Shown: positions 17,630-27,184 of the stretch, piece after piece
How the letters are laid out: each line of letters starts with the position of its first letter
Position numbering within the stretch: position 1 is the first letter of the stretch
Assembly (NCBI GenBank): GCA_902588615.1
Contig: CACIPV010000001.1
Span: 1-64,000, forward strand
Source of the DNA: an uncultured Alphaproteobacteria bacterium
GTDB taxonomy: Bacteria > Pseudomonadota > Alphaproteobacteria > HIMB59
Reading direction: 5' to 3'
Length of the DNA: 64,000 bases
Program-made: the position numbers and the translations under genes
The notes under the pieces: generated by a model
What the model was told of the DNA's origin: nothing
Databases searched by the model: none
What the model saw: only the letters and a program-made list of their open reading frames with translations

Positions 17630-17646
17630 TTGTATAATGTATACAA
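17630..17646. promoter_or_regulatory. Second candidate GntR-family operator overlapping a -10 box
   Basis: TTGTATA-ATG-TATACAA is a perfect 7-3-7 inverted repeat that differs from the site at 13699-13715 only at the second base of each arm. It contains an exact TATAAT (17633-17638) on the plus strand that could be the -10 box of qor-sucC-sucD, so a bound repressor would block that promoter. It lies between the divergent tctC and qor genes, where it could control both. Confidence 0.72.
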
Positions 17647-17665
17647 AATACCACAGGCAGTTAAA

Positions 17666-18640
17666 TTGAAGTTTATAAATTATAAAAATGGAAGTTTGTT
17701 TCTAGACGAAAAAGAGATCGCCGACCCTCTTGATGAACAAATCCAAATTGAAATTCATTTCGCTGGGATAAATAGAGCAGATATTCTCCAAAAAAACGGA
17801 CATTATCCACCACCCTCAGGTGAGAGTGAAATTATTGGATTAGAGTGTTCCGGAATAGTTACCAAATTAGGAAAGTCAGTAAAAAACTTTAGTTTAGGAG
17901 AACAAGTTTGTGCAATTCTTGGAGGCGGTGGATATGCGGAGTACGTAAATGTCAATGAAAAACAAGTAATGCCATTACCAAAAAATTTAAATTTACACGA
18001 AGCTGGCTGCTTACCAGAAACAACACTCACTGTTTTTGAGAATATTTTCAATGTATCTAAATTTCAAAGAGATGAGGCGATTTTGATACATGGTGGAAGT
18101 AGTGGTATCGGCACAACTGCTATTTCAATTCTTAAAAATTATACAAAAAATATTTTTGTAACCGCTGGTACGAGTGGGAAATGTAAGAGTTGTATCGAAT
18201 TAGGAGCCACTGATGCTATTAACTACAAAGATACAGATTTTGAAGAATATTTTAATGAGAAAAAATTAAAGGTTGATGTAATATTAGATATGGTTGGAGG
18301 AGATTATTTAAAAAAAAATTTAAAAATATTAAACTTTAAAGGAAGACTTACTTATATTGCTGCTCTCGGTGGGATTAAAGCAGAAACTAATCTTTTACAT
18401 ATAATGAATAAACAATTAAAAATATCTGGATCAACATTAAGATCAAGATCTCCATCTGAAAAGGGAAATATTGTTGATCAGGTTGTCAAAGAAATATGGC
18501 CTTTGATAGAGAATGATAAATATAAACCAACGATTTTTGAAACTTTTAATATGAGTGATGTAAATAAAGCACATGAGGTTATGGAAAAATCTGACCATAC
18601 AGGAAAAATAGTTTTAAGCATAAAAGGAGAAAAAAAATGA
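17666..18640 (+). CDS. Zinc-independent quinone oxidoreductase-like NAD(P)H dehydrogenase (MDR superfamily)
   Basis: An MDR-family protein of about 324 residues with the quinone-oxidoreductase pattern: [17 protein letters not shown] near residues 35-50, GLECSG, the cofactor site [12 protein letters not shown], and a C-terminal [10 protein letters not shown] chose TTG 17666 (MKFINYKNG), with AGG 9 bases upstream. The longer frame starting at TTG 17630 would put the palindromic operator and -10 box inside the coding region. The stop overlaps the sucC start as ATGA. It probably reduces quinones or enoyl/enone compounds with NADPH. Its link to the CoA ligase downstream is unexplained. Confidence 0.85.
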   Translation: MKFINYKNGSLFLDEKEIADPLDEQIQIEIHFAGINRADILQKNGHYPPPSGESEIIGLECSGIVTKLGKSVKNFSLGEQVCAILGGGGYAEYVNVNEKQVMPLPKNLNLHEAGCLPETTLTVFENIFNVSKFQRDEAILIHGGSSGIGTTAISILKNYTKNIFVTAGTSGKCKSCIELGATDAINYKDTDFEEYFNEKKLKVDVILDMVGGDYLKKNLKILNFKGRLTYIAALGGIKAETNLLHIMNKQLKISGSTLRSRSPSEKGNIVDQVVKEIWPLIENDKYKPTIFETFNMSDVNKAHEVMEKSDHTGKIVLSIKGEKK

Positions 18641-19824
18641 ATCTGCACGAATACCAAGCAAAAATATTATTAAAAAATAATAATGTTAGAGTTTTAAATG
18701 GCTACACAGTATTAGATGATAGCGATATAGAAACTGCTGTAGACTCTATCCAAACACCCGTTATGGTTGTGAAGTCTCAAATTCATGCAGGTGGAAGAGG
18801 CGCAGGAAAATTTACAGATAGTGGTGATGACAAAGGTGGTGTGAGAGTTTGCTTCTCAAAAGATGAAGCCAAAGACAATGCAAAAAAAATGTTTGGTAAA
18901 ACTTTAGTTACAAAACAAACTGGCCCAAGTGGAAAACAGGTAAATAGACTTTATATTGAGGAAGGGTGTGATATCAAAAAAGAGTACTATCTAAGTATGC
19001 TCGTGGATAGAGCCTCATCTTCAATTTCAATTATAGCCTCTACTGAAGGTGGCATGGAAATTGAGGAGGTAGCAGAAAAGCAACCTGAAAAAATTATTAC
19101 TGTTAATGTCCCTGGGGACAGTATTATTGATCAAAATAGTTTAAATAAATTAACTGAAGGTCTAAAGATAGATCAAAACCTATCAAATGATTTTTGTGAT
19201 CAAATTCAAAAAATTTATAATAGCTTTTTGTCTTCAGATGCCTCTTTAGTAGAAGTTAATCCTTTTGTATTGACTGATGAGGGTAATTTTTTGGCTTTAG
19301 ATGCGAAGGTATCGATAGACGATAATGCGCTTTATAAACATAAAGATGTAGCTTCAATGAGAGACGAAACTGAAGAGGACCCTGCAGAGATTGAGGCTTC
19401 AAAACATGAGCTTAACTACGTCAAATTAGATGGTCAAATTGGATGCATGGTAAATGGAGCTGGTCTTGCAATGGGGACAATGGATATAATTAAATTACAC
19501 GGTGGCAGTCCTGCGAATTTTCTAGATGTAGGAGGAGGAGCTACAAAAGAGAGAGTGGCAAAAGCCTTTTCTATAATTCTGCAAGATCCAAATGTAAAAG
19601 CTATTTTGGTAAATATTTTTGGTGGCATTATGAAATGTGACATTATCGCTGAGGGTGTGGTAGCTGCAGCTAAAGAGCTATCTATTCAAGTTCCATTGGT
19701 AGTAAGATTAGAAGGGACCAATGTTGACTTAGGAAAAGAAATTTTAAATAAATCTGGGCTGTCAATTATTTCGGCAGATAATTTAGAAGATGCAGCTCAA
19801 AAGGCAGTTAGGGCTTTAAACTAA
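18637..19824 (+). CDS. sucC: Succinate-CoA ligase (ADP-forming) beta subunit, or malate-CoA ligase beta subunit
   Basis: A 395-residue protein with an N-terminal ATP-grasp domain ([30 protein letters not shown]) and a C-terminal CoA-ligase domain ([30 protein letters not shown]). Length is typical of SucC. In the TCA cycle SucCD joins succinate and CoA with ATP. Close paralogues (MtkAB) act on malate in the serine cycle and share these motifs. Coupling to a qor gene, a candidate GntR operator upstream, and a serine-glyoxylate aminotransferase next to sucD keep the malate option open. Confidence 0.9.
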   Translation: MNLHEYQAKILLKNNNVRVLNGYTVLDDSDIETAVDSIQTPVMVVKSQIHAGGRGAGKFTDSGDDKGGVRVCFSKDEAKDNAKKMFGKTLVTKQTGPSGKQVNRLYIEEGCDIKKEYYLSMLVDRASSSISIIASTEGGMEIEEVAEKQPEKIITVNVPGDSIIDQNSLNKLTEGLKIDQNLSNDFCDQIQKIYNSFLSSDASLVEVNPFVLTDEGNFLALDAKVSIDDNALYKHKDVASMRDETEEDPAEIEASKHELNYVKLDGQIGCMVNGAGLAMGTMDIIKLHGGSPANFLDVGGGATKERVAKAFSIILQDPNVKAILVNIFGGIMKCDIIAEGVVAAAKELSIQVPLVVRLEGTNVDLGKEILNKSGLSIISADNLEDAAQKAVRALN

Positions 19825-19834
19825 AGGAGAAATT

Positions 19835-20707
19835 ATGTCAGTATTAATTAATAAAAACACAAAAGTTATTTGCCAGGGTTTTACTGGTTCTCAAGGTACA
19901 TTTCACTCAGAACAAGCTATAAAATATGGAACTCAAATGGTTGGTGGGGTGACACCAAAGAAAGGTGGTCAAGAGCATTTAGGACTTCCTGTGTTTAATA
20001 GTGTTAAAGAGGCAAAAGACAACACAGATGCAAATGCAACTGTAATATACGTTCCACCTCCTTTTGCTGCTGGTGCTATAACTGAAGCGATTGATGCAGA
20101 CATGGAAATAATTGTTTGTATAACTGAAGGAGTTCCAGTTCTTGATATGATGCAAGTAAAAAGAAAATTGGAAAAATCAAAATCGCGTTTAATTGGACCC
20201 AACTGCCCTGGAATAATTACTCCTGATGAATGCAAAATAGGCATTATGCCAGGTCATATTCACCAAAAAGGAAAAATAGGAGTTGTTAGTAGATCTGGCA
20301 CATTGACATATGAAGCAGTAGCACAAACTTCTGCTGTAGGTCTAGGTCAATCGACTTGTATTGGTATTGGGGGAGATCCTATTAACGGAACAAACTTTAT
20401 AGATTGCCTTGATCTCTTTTTAAAAGATCCGGAAACCGAAGGAATCATAATGATCGGAGAGATTGGTGGAACTGCTGAAGAGGAAGCTGCAGAATTTATT
20501 AAAAAATCTGAAATAAAAAAACCAGTTGCTTCTTTTATAGCTGGTGCTAGTGCTCCTGCTGGAAAAAGAATGGGTCATGCAGGTGCAATTATTTCGGGTG
20601 GAAAAGGCACCGCAGAGTCAAAGTTTAGTGCTTTAGAGGAAGCAGGAGTTCATATATCCAAATCACCAGCAAAACTAGGTGAGACAATCAAAGAAGCTTT
20701 AAACTAA
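19835..20707 (+). CDS. sucD: Succinate-CoA ligase alpha subunit (or malate-CoA ligase alpha subunit)
   Basis: A 290-residue partner of sucC, with an N-terminal CoA-binding Rossmann domain ([16 protein letters not shown]) and the C-terminal ligase domain containing the phospho-His motif [13 protein letters not shown]. It starts 10 bases after the sucC stop with an AAAGGAG site. The stop shares bases with the convergent ketopantoate-reductase-family gene (CTAA). Heterotetrameric with SucC in the cytosol. Sequence is close to typical alphaproteobacterial SucD, which makes succinate the default substrate. Confidence 0.92.
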   Translation: MSVLINKNTKVICQGFTGSQGTFHSEQAIKYGTQMVGGVTPKKGGQEHLGLPVFNSVKEAKDNTDANATVIYVPPPFAAGAITEAIDADMEIIVCITEGVPVLDMMQVKRKLEKSKSRLIGPNCPGIITPDECKIGIMPGHIHQKGKIGVVSRSGTLTYEAVAQTSAVGLGQSTCIGIGGDPINGTNFIDCLDLFLKDPETEGIIMIGEIGGTAEEEAAEFIKKSEIKKPVASFIAGASAPAGKRMGHAGAIISGGKGTAESKFSALEEAGVHISKSPAKLGETIKEALN

Positions 20708-21681
20708 TATAATTTAGCTTCTTTAGCTCTAAGTTTAGTTAAAGCAAGAACTGTATCAATTGTAGGAGTTGGAACATTTGTAATTTTTCCAAGCTCTTGA
20801 ACAGATGTGATTAAAGCATCAATCTCCATAGGTCTATCACGTTCTAAATCTTGAAGCATAGATGTTTTATGTTCACCAACTGCTTTAGCTGCATCAATTC
20901 TTCTCTCAACATCGAAAGGCTTGTCTATTCCTAAATTTTGAGAAATTGTATGAGCCTCATTCATCATATTTTTTATGACGGCTCTGACTTCGTCATTGCT
21001 ACAAATTTTGACAAGTGTAGATGTTGTAAGTGCACTGATAGGATTAAGAGAAAGATTACCAAAAAGTTTTAACCAGATATCGCCTTTTATATTAGGTCTA
21101 ACAGGTGCTTGAAAGCCTGCTTTCTCTAAAGTCTCAGAAAGATTTTTAATTCTATCTGTTTCCTCTCCATTAATTTCTCCTAGTTGAAACTTATCTCCCT
21201 CTAAGTGCTGAATAACGCCTGGTTTGATAACTTCTGATGCGGGATTAACTATACAGCCGATGATTTTTTCAGGGCCAATTCGATTCCATTGACTTCCATC
21301 TGGATCAACTGAAGTAACTTTTTTATCTTTGAAATCAGGGTTAGTGTGATTGTAGAAATACCACCATGGGATACCATTCACACCCCAAACAAATGAAGTA
21401 TCATCTTTCATAAGAACTTCAAATGCATCAAGACAACCAGGAACTGAATGAGCTTTTAGAGTAACAAAAATATAATCTTGCTTTCCAGCTTTTTCCGCTG
21501 TGTCTACACACTTTGGATACACAACCAGTTCTTTGCCATCTTTTCTTAATCTTAATCCATCTTGCTTGATAGCCTGATAATGAGGCCCCCTAGCAATTAA
21601 TGTTACATCTGCACCTATCTCAGTAAGTTTTGCTCCCAGATAACCACCAATTGCCCCTGCACCGTAAATACAAATTTTCAT
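20704..21681 (-). CDS. Ketopantoate reductase family (ApbA/PanE) oxidoreductase
   Basis: A 325-residue NAD(P)-dependent reductase. The N-terminal Rossmann domain has the [13 protein letters not shown] nucleotide motif, and the C-terminal helical domain contains the conserved [15 protein letters not shown] and the catalytic-region segment [17 protein letters not shown]. Family members reduce 2-ketopantoate or other 2-keto acids. Pairing with a serine-glyoxylate aminotransferase in a two-gene operon (the upstream stop abuts this start) suggests a 2-keto or 2-hydroxy acid near glyoxylate or hydroxypyruvate rather than pantothenate synthesis, but that is inference. Confidence 0.85.
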   Translation of the reverse strand: MKICIYGAGAIGGYLGAKLTEIGADVTLIARGPHYQAIKQDGLRLRKDGKELVVYPKCVDTAEKAGKQDYIFVTLKAHSVPGCLDAFEVLMKDDTSFVWGVNGIPWWYFYNHTNPDFKDKKVTSVDPDGSQWNRIGPEKIIGCIVNPASEVIKPGVIQHLEGDKFQLGEINGEETDRIKNLSETLEKAGFQAPVRPNIKGDIWLKLFGNLSLNPISALTTSTLVKICSNDEVRAVIKNMMNEAHTISQNLGIDKPFDVERRIDAAKAVGEHKTSMLQDLERDRPMEIDALITSVQELGKITNVPTPTIDTVLALTKLRAKEAKLY

Positions 21682-22842
21682 TTAAGCCTTTAAATGTTTG
21701 ATAGCAGCAGCAACACCACTTCCAAGTTCAAATTTTATTCCCACATCGTACATGGCTAATTCTGCGGTAGAGATTGCACCTAAAATCATCGTGCTGTTTA
21801 AATCTCCAAGGTGACCTATTCTAAACAACTTTCCAGCTACTTTATTAAGCCCTCCTCCAAACGAGGTGTTATACTTATTGTATGCTGTTTTAACAACATC
21901 AGTAGAGTCAATTCCCTCAGGTACCATTATTGCTGTAACAGTATTTGAATAAAGTGATGGATCTTTTGCACAAAGTTTAAGACCCCATGCATTAGATGCT
22001 TTTTGAACAGCTTGAGCTAAAAATTTATGACGTGCATAAATATTATCAATTCCTTCATCCATCATCATATTAAGCGCCTCTCTAAGTCCTCTTAATAGTG
22101 GCATAGGATTTGTATAAGGCCAATAGCCTGTTTCATTTATTTTAAGCATATCATGATAGTCATAGTAAGCTCTGGGTAAGTTAGATGTTTTTGCAATTTC
22201 TAATGCCTTTTGGCTTACACAAGATATAGCTAAACCAGCAGGTAACATAAATCCTTTTTGAGAGCCTGAAACTGCAACATCTACCCCCCATGCATCCATT
22301 TCAAATTTGATTGAGCCAATTGAGCTTACGCCATCAACAAATAATAAGGCTGGATGATTTAGATTATTCAAAAGATCTCTTGTTGCTTTGACATCATTTG
22401 TAACGCCAGTTGAAGTTTCATTGTGAGTTACAAGAACTGCTTTAATTTTATGATCTTTGTCTTCTGATAATATTTTTTTAAATTCGTCATGAGGCGTCCC
22501 GAAACCCCACTCTAAATCAACTTCCTCAACATCAATATGTAGTTTTTTACACATTTCTATCCAAAGGTGTGAAAAATGTCCAAATCTAGCTGATAAAACT
22601 TTATCTCCCTTACTTAATAAATTTGTAAGTGCTGCTTCCCATCCACTTGAACCTGTACCAGGGAATATAATTGGTTGTGCAGATGTTGTCTCAAAAACTT
22701 TTTTTAAATCGTTTATTAGTGGGTGCCAAAATTTATCCATACCGGGTGCACGATGGTCCTCATTTGAAATATCCATCGCCTGTCTTACCCTATCTGGCAT
22801 GTTTGTAGGTCCTGGTACGAAAAGTGAAATTTTACCTGGCAT
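21682..22842 (-). CDS. Class V aminotransferase, serine-glyoxylate / alanine-glyoxylate type
   Basis: A 386-residue PLP enzyme with the SGAT/AGT pattern: FVPGPTNMPDRVRQAM at the N-terminus, FPGTGSSGWEAALTN, THNETSTGV, FVDGVSSIGS, and the PLP-binding Lys in SGSQKGFMLPAGLA. It should transfer the amino group of serine or alanine to glyoxylate, giving glycine and hydroxypyruvate or pyruvate. This makes it a natural link between C2 acids and glyA (present at 36181). It heads the operon with the ketopantoate-reductase-family gene, and a palindrome lies about 70 bases upstream. Confidence 0.9.
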   Translation of the reverse strand: MPGKISLFVPGPTNMPDRVRQAMDISNEDHRAPGMDKFWHPLINDLKKVFETTSAQPIIFPGTGSSGWEAALTNLLSKGDKVLSARFGHFSHLWIEMCKKLHIDVEEVDLEWGFGTPHDEFKKILSEDKDHKIKAVLVTHNETSTGVTNDVKATRDLLNNLNHPALLFVDGVSSIGSIKFEMDAWGVDVAVSGSQKGFMLPAGLAISCVSQKALEIAKTSNLPRAYYDYHDMLKINETGYWPYTNPMPLLRGLREALNMMMDEGIDNIYARHKFLAQAVQKASNAWGLKLCAKDPSLYSNTVTAIMVPEGIDSTDVVKTAYNKYNTSFGGGLNKVAGKLFRIGHLGDLNSTMILGAISTAELAMYDVGIKFELGSGVAAAIKHLKA

Positions 22843-22910
22843 AATTTATTCTATATCCTTTCTATACAAATAATGACCTTATGGATTGCTTTAATACAAT
22901 ATTCATTAAA

Positions 22911-22927
22911 ATTTCACAAAGTGAAAT
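22911..22927. promoter_or_regulatory. Perfect 7-3-7 inverted repeat between tRNA-Glu and the aminotransferase gene
   Basis: ATTTCAC-AAA-GTGAAAT lies 17 bases beyond the 3' end of tRNA-Glu and about 70 bases upstream of the aminotransferase start, with both genes on the minus strand. Read on that strand the hairpin is followed by TTTT, so it could be a weak intrinsic terminator for the tRNA. It could equally be an operator for the aminotransferase operon. Confidence 0.45.
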
Positions 22928-22943
22928 AAAAAAGTCAATATTT

Positions 22944-23018
22944 TGGCATCTCCTACGGGAATCGAACCCGTGTCTTCACCGTGAAAGGGTGATGTCCTAA
23001 CCGCTAGACGAAGGAGAC
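22944..23018 (-). tRNA. tRNA-Glu (anticodon TTC)
   Basis: The 75-base sequence on the minus strand folds as a cloverleaf: acceptor GTCTCCT/AGGAGAT with a G-U first pair, anticodon loop CTTTCAC, T-arm CGGGTTCGATTCCCG, and an encoded CCA end. It closely resembles bacterial tRNA-Glu. With gatCAB in the same window it may also be related to transamidation-based charging of tRNA-Gln. Confidence 0.95.
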
Positions 23019-23065
23019 ATCGGTGTTTAAAACAAACAAAATAGCTAGATTTACTAAAAAATCAA

Positions 23066-24787
23066 TCAATGAATATCTTCAAGATGAATTATAGTTTTTT
23101 CACTATAAGTATCTTTTTTTACCTTAAAATAGCAATTAAACTCAGGTTTGTATGATAAATAATTTTTTAATTCTTTCGATGATACATCGAAGAACATGCC
23201 TTCACATGAAAAGCCAAGATTATCAGATACTTTTAATTTGGCATGCTTATCTTTAAAAATTTGTAATATTTCAATTTTAGCATTCTCAATTTTAAATATT
23301 GGCTCAGCATTTTGTTGGCCAAAGGGACTTAAAGACTCAAGGTCACTTAAAAGATTATTATTGATCACATTAACATCAATTAAAGAGTCATATGACTTTT
23401 CATTTAAAATTTCCAAGTTATTTGTCTCTTCAATTAAAAAGTTTTTAAAGTCATCAACATTTTCTTTTTTTAAAGTAAAACCACAAGCTTTATGGTGACC
23501 ACCACCTTTAATCAAAATACCTTTTTCCGTAGCTTGCATCATCAATAATCCAATATTTTTTTCACCCTGCGATCTACCTGATCCAACAACCAAATTGTTT
23601 GATTGAGTCATTACAAATGATGGACGATTATTAATACGCATTAATCTTCCAGCTATAATTCCTACAACGCCAATATGCCATTTTTCATCATAGAAAAAAT
23701 TTATATTTAAATTGTTATTGATGTTGATATCTATTTCTTTAACTATTTTTGATTGAATTTTTTGTCTGTTTTGATTGTGTAGCTCAATAATTTGTGCAAA
23801 CTGAACAGCTTGGTGTATATTTTCTGAAGATAAGAGATTATAAGCAAGTAAAGACTCTCCCATTCTTCCTCCAGCATTAATTCTAGGGCCTATAATATAT
23901 CCGAGATGATACTCTGATATTTTTTGTTTTATCTTCGAAAGATTAATAAGAGTTTGTATGCCTTTATTACTGTTATCAGAATTAATTATCCTCAGTCCTT
24001 GTTTTACAAGTGTTCGATTTATATTGTTTAAAGGAACTAAATCACAAATAGTAGCAAGAGAAACAAGATCTAAATATTGTAATACATCTTTTTTTTCAAA
24101 TATTTCCTCATTGTTTAAAAAAACGATAACTAAAAATGATAGAGCTGTTGCACATAAATCATCAAGATTAGATTTATCCTCTGGTGTTTTAGGATTTATA
24201 ACAATCGACTCATTAAAATAATGATCACATTCATGATGATCAATTACAAGAAGATCGGCGCCTTGGGCGTTAATATACTTCTGTTCATCAAGATTATTGC
24301 TACCACAATCTAAAACCAAAATGTTCGAGCTAAATTCCAGTAATTTGTTACAGGCAGGTATGCTTAATCCATACCCTTCATTTAATCTATTTGGAATATA
24401 AACAAAAACTTCAATGTCAAATTGAGTTAGATATTTTTTGAAAATTGATGCAGCACAGGCTCCATCTACATCATAATCTGAGAATATAGAAATTTTTTTA
24501 TCGTTTTTTATTTTTTTAAAAAATGAAGTTATTTTATTTAAATTATTTAATTTTAAAATTTGATTAAAAGATATGTTATCTTTTAATTTTGAATTCAAAA
24601 AATTTTGTATTTTACTAACTTTACGATTTATTAATAATTTTGAAAGATTAATAGATATATTATTCTTTTGAGCGACTTCAAAAATTAATTCGTCATTTAA
24701 ATCTGAATTTAATGGTCTCCAAATAGTACCGTTAAAACTTTTATCAGTAGTCAAGTTGTTTGATGTCAAAGTTGTGTTTTCCATCAA
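23066..24787 (-). CDS. recJ: Single-stranded-DNA-specific 5'-3' exonuclease RecJ
   Basis: A 573-residue DHH-family nuclease. Motif I FSDYDVDGACAASIF, motif III VIDHHECD and the DHHA1 region with GGGHHKACGFTL are present, followed by a C-terminal OB-like part (ILQIFKDKHAKLKVS). It acts in recombination repair and in post-cleavage resection. ATG 24787 overlaps the glpX end by 44 bases. TTG codons at residues 7 and 12 would shorten the overlap, so the exact start is uncertain. It is the last gene of the rplM-rpsI-hom-glpX-recJ run. Confidence 0.92.
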   Translation of the reverse strand: MMENTTLTSNNLTTDKSFNGTIWRPLNSDLNDELIFEVAQKNNISINLSKLLINRKVSKIQNFLNSKLKDNISFNQILKLNNLNKITSFFKKIKNDKKISIFSDYDVDGACAASIFKKYLTQFDIEVFVYIPNRLNEGYGLSIPACNKLLEFSSNILVLDCGSNNLDEQKYINAQGADLLVIDHHECDHYFNESIVINPKTPEDKSNLDDLCATALSFLVIVFLNNEEIFEKKDVLQYLDLVSLATICDLVPLNNINRTLVKQGLRIINSDNSNKGIQTLINLSKIKQKISEYHLGYIIGPRINAGGRMGESLLAYNLLSSENIHQAVQFAQIIELHNQNRQKIQSKIVKEIDININNNLNINFFYDEKWHIGVVGIIAGRLMRINNRPSFVMTQSNNLVVGSGRSQGEKNIGLLMMQATEKGILIKGGGHHKACGFTLKKENVDDFKNFLIEETNNLEILNEKSYDSLIDVNVINNNLLSDLESLSPFGQQNAEPIFKIENAKIEILQIFKDKHAKLKVSDNLGFSCEGMFFDVSSKELKNYLSYKPEFNCYFKVKKDTYSEKTIIHLEDIH

Positions 24788-25697
24788 TCTCTCTAATAGT
24801 TCCTGTTTTTGAGCGCATCACAATAGAGTGCGTAGTAGCAAAATTCTTGTTTATGTTAATTCCACGAAGCATTGTACCATCAGTAACACCTGTTGCTGAA
24901 AACATAACATCTCCTGTAGCTAGATCGTTTAGCTTATAAATTTTATCTAAATTTGTTATGCCAGTTTTTTTCGCTCTATCAGTTTCTTGGTCATTATAAA
25001 AAATAAGCTGTCCCTCTAAATATCCCCCAACACATTGTAAAGCGGCGGCAGCTAGTACACCTTCTGGGGCACCACCGATACCGTAATACATATCAATGTT
25101 ACTGCTATCTATGACAGAAGAAATTACAGCACTGACATCTCCATCACCAATAATTTTTATTCTAGCACCTGCAGATCTTATTATTTCAATATCTTCTTGG
25201 TGTCTTTCTCGATCTAAAACACATATTACTAAATCCTCAGTATTAATTTTTTTATATTCAGCAAGTGCTTTAATATTTGATCTAAGATCTTGGTTGAGAG
25301 AAACAACATTTTCATTTTCAACCTTAGCTGATATTTTTCTCATATAGACATCTGGTGCATTTAAAAAACCACCCTCTTGAGCCAACGCAATAACAGCCAT
25401 AGCGTTCTCTCCACCTTTTGCAGTAATTGTAGTGCCCTCTAAAGGATCGAGGGCTATATCCACATTAGGGCCACCCTGACCAACTTTCTCACCTATGTAG
25501 AGCATGGGCGCTTCATCTCTCTCACCCTCACCTATAACTACAGTCCCAGATATTGTAAGAGAATTTAAACATTTTCTCATTGCGTCAACTGCAGCCTGAT
25601 CAGCTGCCTTTTCATTTCCTCTTCCAATATGTTTAGAAGCGGCTAATGCTGCAAATTCAGAAACTCGAACTAACTCAATAGCAAGATTTCTATCCAA
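24744..25697 (-). CDS. glpX: Class II fructose-1,6-bisphosphatase GlpX
   Basis: A 317-residue protein with the GlpX motifs: GEGERDEAPMLYIGE for metal binding and DIALDPLEGTT as the phosphatase signature, followed by GGAPEGVLAAAALQ. It hydrolyses fructose-1,6-bisphosphate for gluconeogenesis, as expected for an organism living on organic acids. It overlaps the hom end by 8 bases. Class II FBPases may also accept sedoheptulose-1,7-bisphosphate. Confidence 0.93.
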   Translation of the reverse strand: MDRNLAIELVRVSEFAALAASKHIGRGNEKAADQAAVDAMRKCLNSLTISGTVVIGEGERDEAPMLYIGEKVGQGGPNVDIALDPLEGTTITAKGGENAMAVIALAQEGGFLNAPDVYMRKISAKVENENVVSLNQDLRSNIKALAEYKKINTEDLVICVLDRERHQEDIEIIRSAGARIKIIGDGDVSAVISSVIDSSNIDMYYGIGGAPEGVLAAAALQCVGGYLEGQLIFYNDQETDRAKKTGITNLDKIYKLNDLATGDVMFSATGVTDGTMLRGININKNFATTHSIVMRSKTGTIREIDGKHNFDIKQLDY

Positions 25698-26976
25698 TAT
25701 TTTCCTCTATCCTGATAACTGATATCTCGTTTTTAATAAAACTTGTCTTCTTTAAATTATTTACAACTTGAGTGATATTTTTTATACCAACAGGATCAGA
25801 TATAATAATTATAGGAACAACTTTTTCATTATTAGTATTCAATTGAATTATAGATTTTATGGAAATTGATTTTTGAGAAAATAATTGGGCAATCGATTTA
25901 AGAACACCAACTTTATTGAGCACAGACATTCTTAAGTAATATGGTCTTATTCTTTGAGATTGATTAACAAACTTTGCATTCAACATTTGTGAGTATTTTT
26001 TTATAAAAATACCTTTAATAGAAGAATAATTAATAAATCTCTTTATATCTGAGATAATAGAAGTAGCTGTTGGGTAACCTCCTGCTCCTTTGCCAACTAA
26101 GCTAGTTTTTAAAAAATTCTCACCTTCTAAAGTAATAACGTTTTCTTCAAAATTAGTTTTTGCAATCAAACTTGACTCTGGCACAAAACAAGGAGCTACA
26201 GATGAAAAAAACTTATCTTTATGTCTCTCTGTTAAAGAGACAAGTTTTAATTTATAACCAAGTTTAAGACCTTGTTCTAAATCTATTAGCTTAATATTTT
26301 CAATTCCATCGTAGTGCATATCAGAAAATTTAAACTTTTTTCCAAAAGATATATTTGAGAGTAAAACAAGTTTGTGCATAGCATCTTTTCCAGATAAATC
26401 AGCACTAGAGTCTTGTTCAGCAAATCCATTTTTTATAGCTAGTTCTAATGTTTCTTTGAAACTGATCTTATTTTCATACATTTTTGAAATGATATAGTTA
26501 GTTGTGCCATTAAAAATTCCATAAATTGAATTGACCTTTGAGGGATGAATACTATTCTCTATCGCTCTTATTACTGGTACGGCACCTAATACAGCAGCCT
26601 CAAAACCTAAAAATAAATTCGACTTATCAAAGCCCTCAAAAAACAAATTAGACTTTTCTGCTAATTGAGACTTATTAGCAGTAATAAGAGATATTTTATT
26701 TTTTAAACAAAATTTATATAGATCATTTATGTACTTCCCTGTACCTCCAATAGTTTCAATGATTAAGTCAGGTTTAAATTGGATTAAGCTCTTATAATCG
26801 CCTACCCATTTGTATTTACTAATATTGATTATTCTTTTCTTTTTCTTATTTTTTGCGCCAATAGCAACTATTTCACATTTAGTATCATCTAAAATGTATG
26901 AATTTTTTTCTAATAGCTTTACAACATGAGAGCCTACGACTCCTAAACCTAAAACTGCTATTTTAATCTTGTTCAT
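25690..26976 (-). CDS. hom: Homoserine dehydrogenase with C-terminal ACT domain
   Basis: A 428-residue protein with an N-terminal NAD(P)-binding motif (VLGLGVVGSHVVKLL), central catalytic domain with IFNGTTNYI and GKDAMHKLVLLS, and a C-terminal ACT domain (about residues 350-420) for feedback control. It reduces aspartate semialdehyde to homoserine on the way to threonine and methionine. Its ATG lies inside the last codons of the preceding small gene (14-base overlap), indicating coupled translation. Confidence 0.93.
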   Translation of the reverse strand: MNKIKIAVLGLGVVGSHVVKLLEKNSYILDDTKCEIVAIGAKNKKKKRIINISKYKWVGDYKSLIQFKPDLIIETIGGTGKYINDLYKFCLKNKISLITANKSQLAEKSNLFFEGFDKSNLFLGFEAAVLGAVPVIRAIENSIHPSKVNSIYGIFNGTTNYIISKMYENKISFKETLELAIKNGFAEQDSSADLSGKDAMHKLVLLSNISFGKKFKFSDMHYDGIENIKLIDLEQGLKLGYKLKLVSLTERHKDKFFSSVAPCFVPESSLIAKTNFEENVITLEGENFLKTSLVGKGAGGYPTATSIISDIKRFINYSSIKGIFIKKYSQMLNAKFVNQSQRIRPYYLRMSVLNKVGVLKSIAQLFSQKSISIKSIIQLNTNNEKVVPIIIISDPVGIKNITQVVNNLKKTSFIKNEISVIRIEENIG

Positions 26977-27184
26977 TTTGAGATTTTAAAATTTGTTCTT
27001 TTCTAATACTACTCTTTTCGTTGAATTCCTCTAATTCTTTTTTCTTTTCCATCAAATTTTTATCGAAATTTTGGAATGATCTTTCGCAAGAAATAGTAAT
27101 TATTGATAGTGAAATGACAGAAAAAATAAATAAAAAATTATCTTTTAGAGAACTGAAAACTTCTTCTAGCTTTTTGCCTACCAT
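26963..27184 (-). CDS. Small single-pass membrane protein with charged coiled-coil tail, function unknown
   Basis: A 73-residue frame with a short N-terminal cytoplasmic part, one helix (about residues 17-33, [16 protein letters not shown]) and a strongly charged tail ([15 protein letters not shown]) likely to be helical or coiled. It overlaps the rpsI end by 47 bases and the hom start by 14, and the hom start depends on passing through it, which supports real translation. ATG 27184 is the only conventional start that includes the helix. The layout resembles small bitopic divisome proteins, but there is no sequence basis for naming it. Confidence 0.5.
   Translation of the reverse strand: MVGKKLEEVFSSLKDNFLFIFSVISLSIITISCERSFQNFDKNLMEKKKELEEFNEKSSIRKEQILKSQNEQD

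Noticed and set aside
17630-17665. TTG 17630 as the start of the qor-like gene
   Set aside because: It would place the palindromic operator and TATAAT box in the coding region and adds residues unlike the family; TTG 17666 gives a normal N-terminus.
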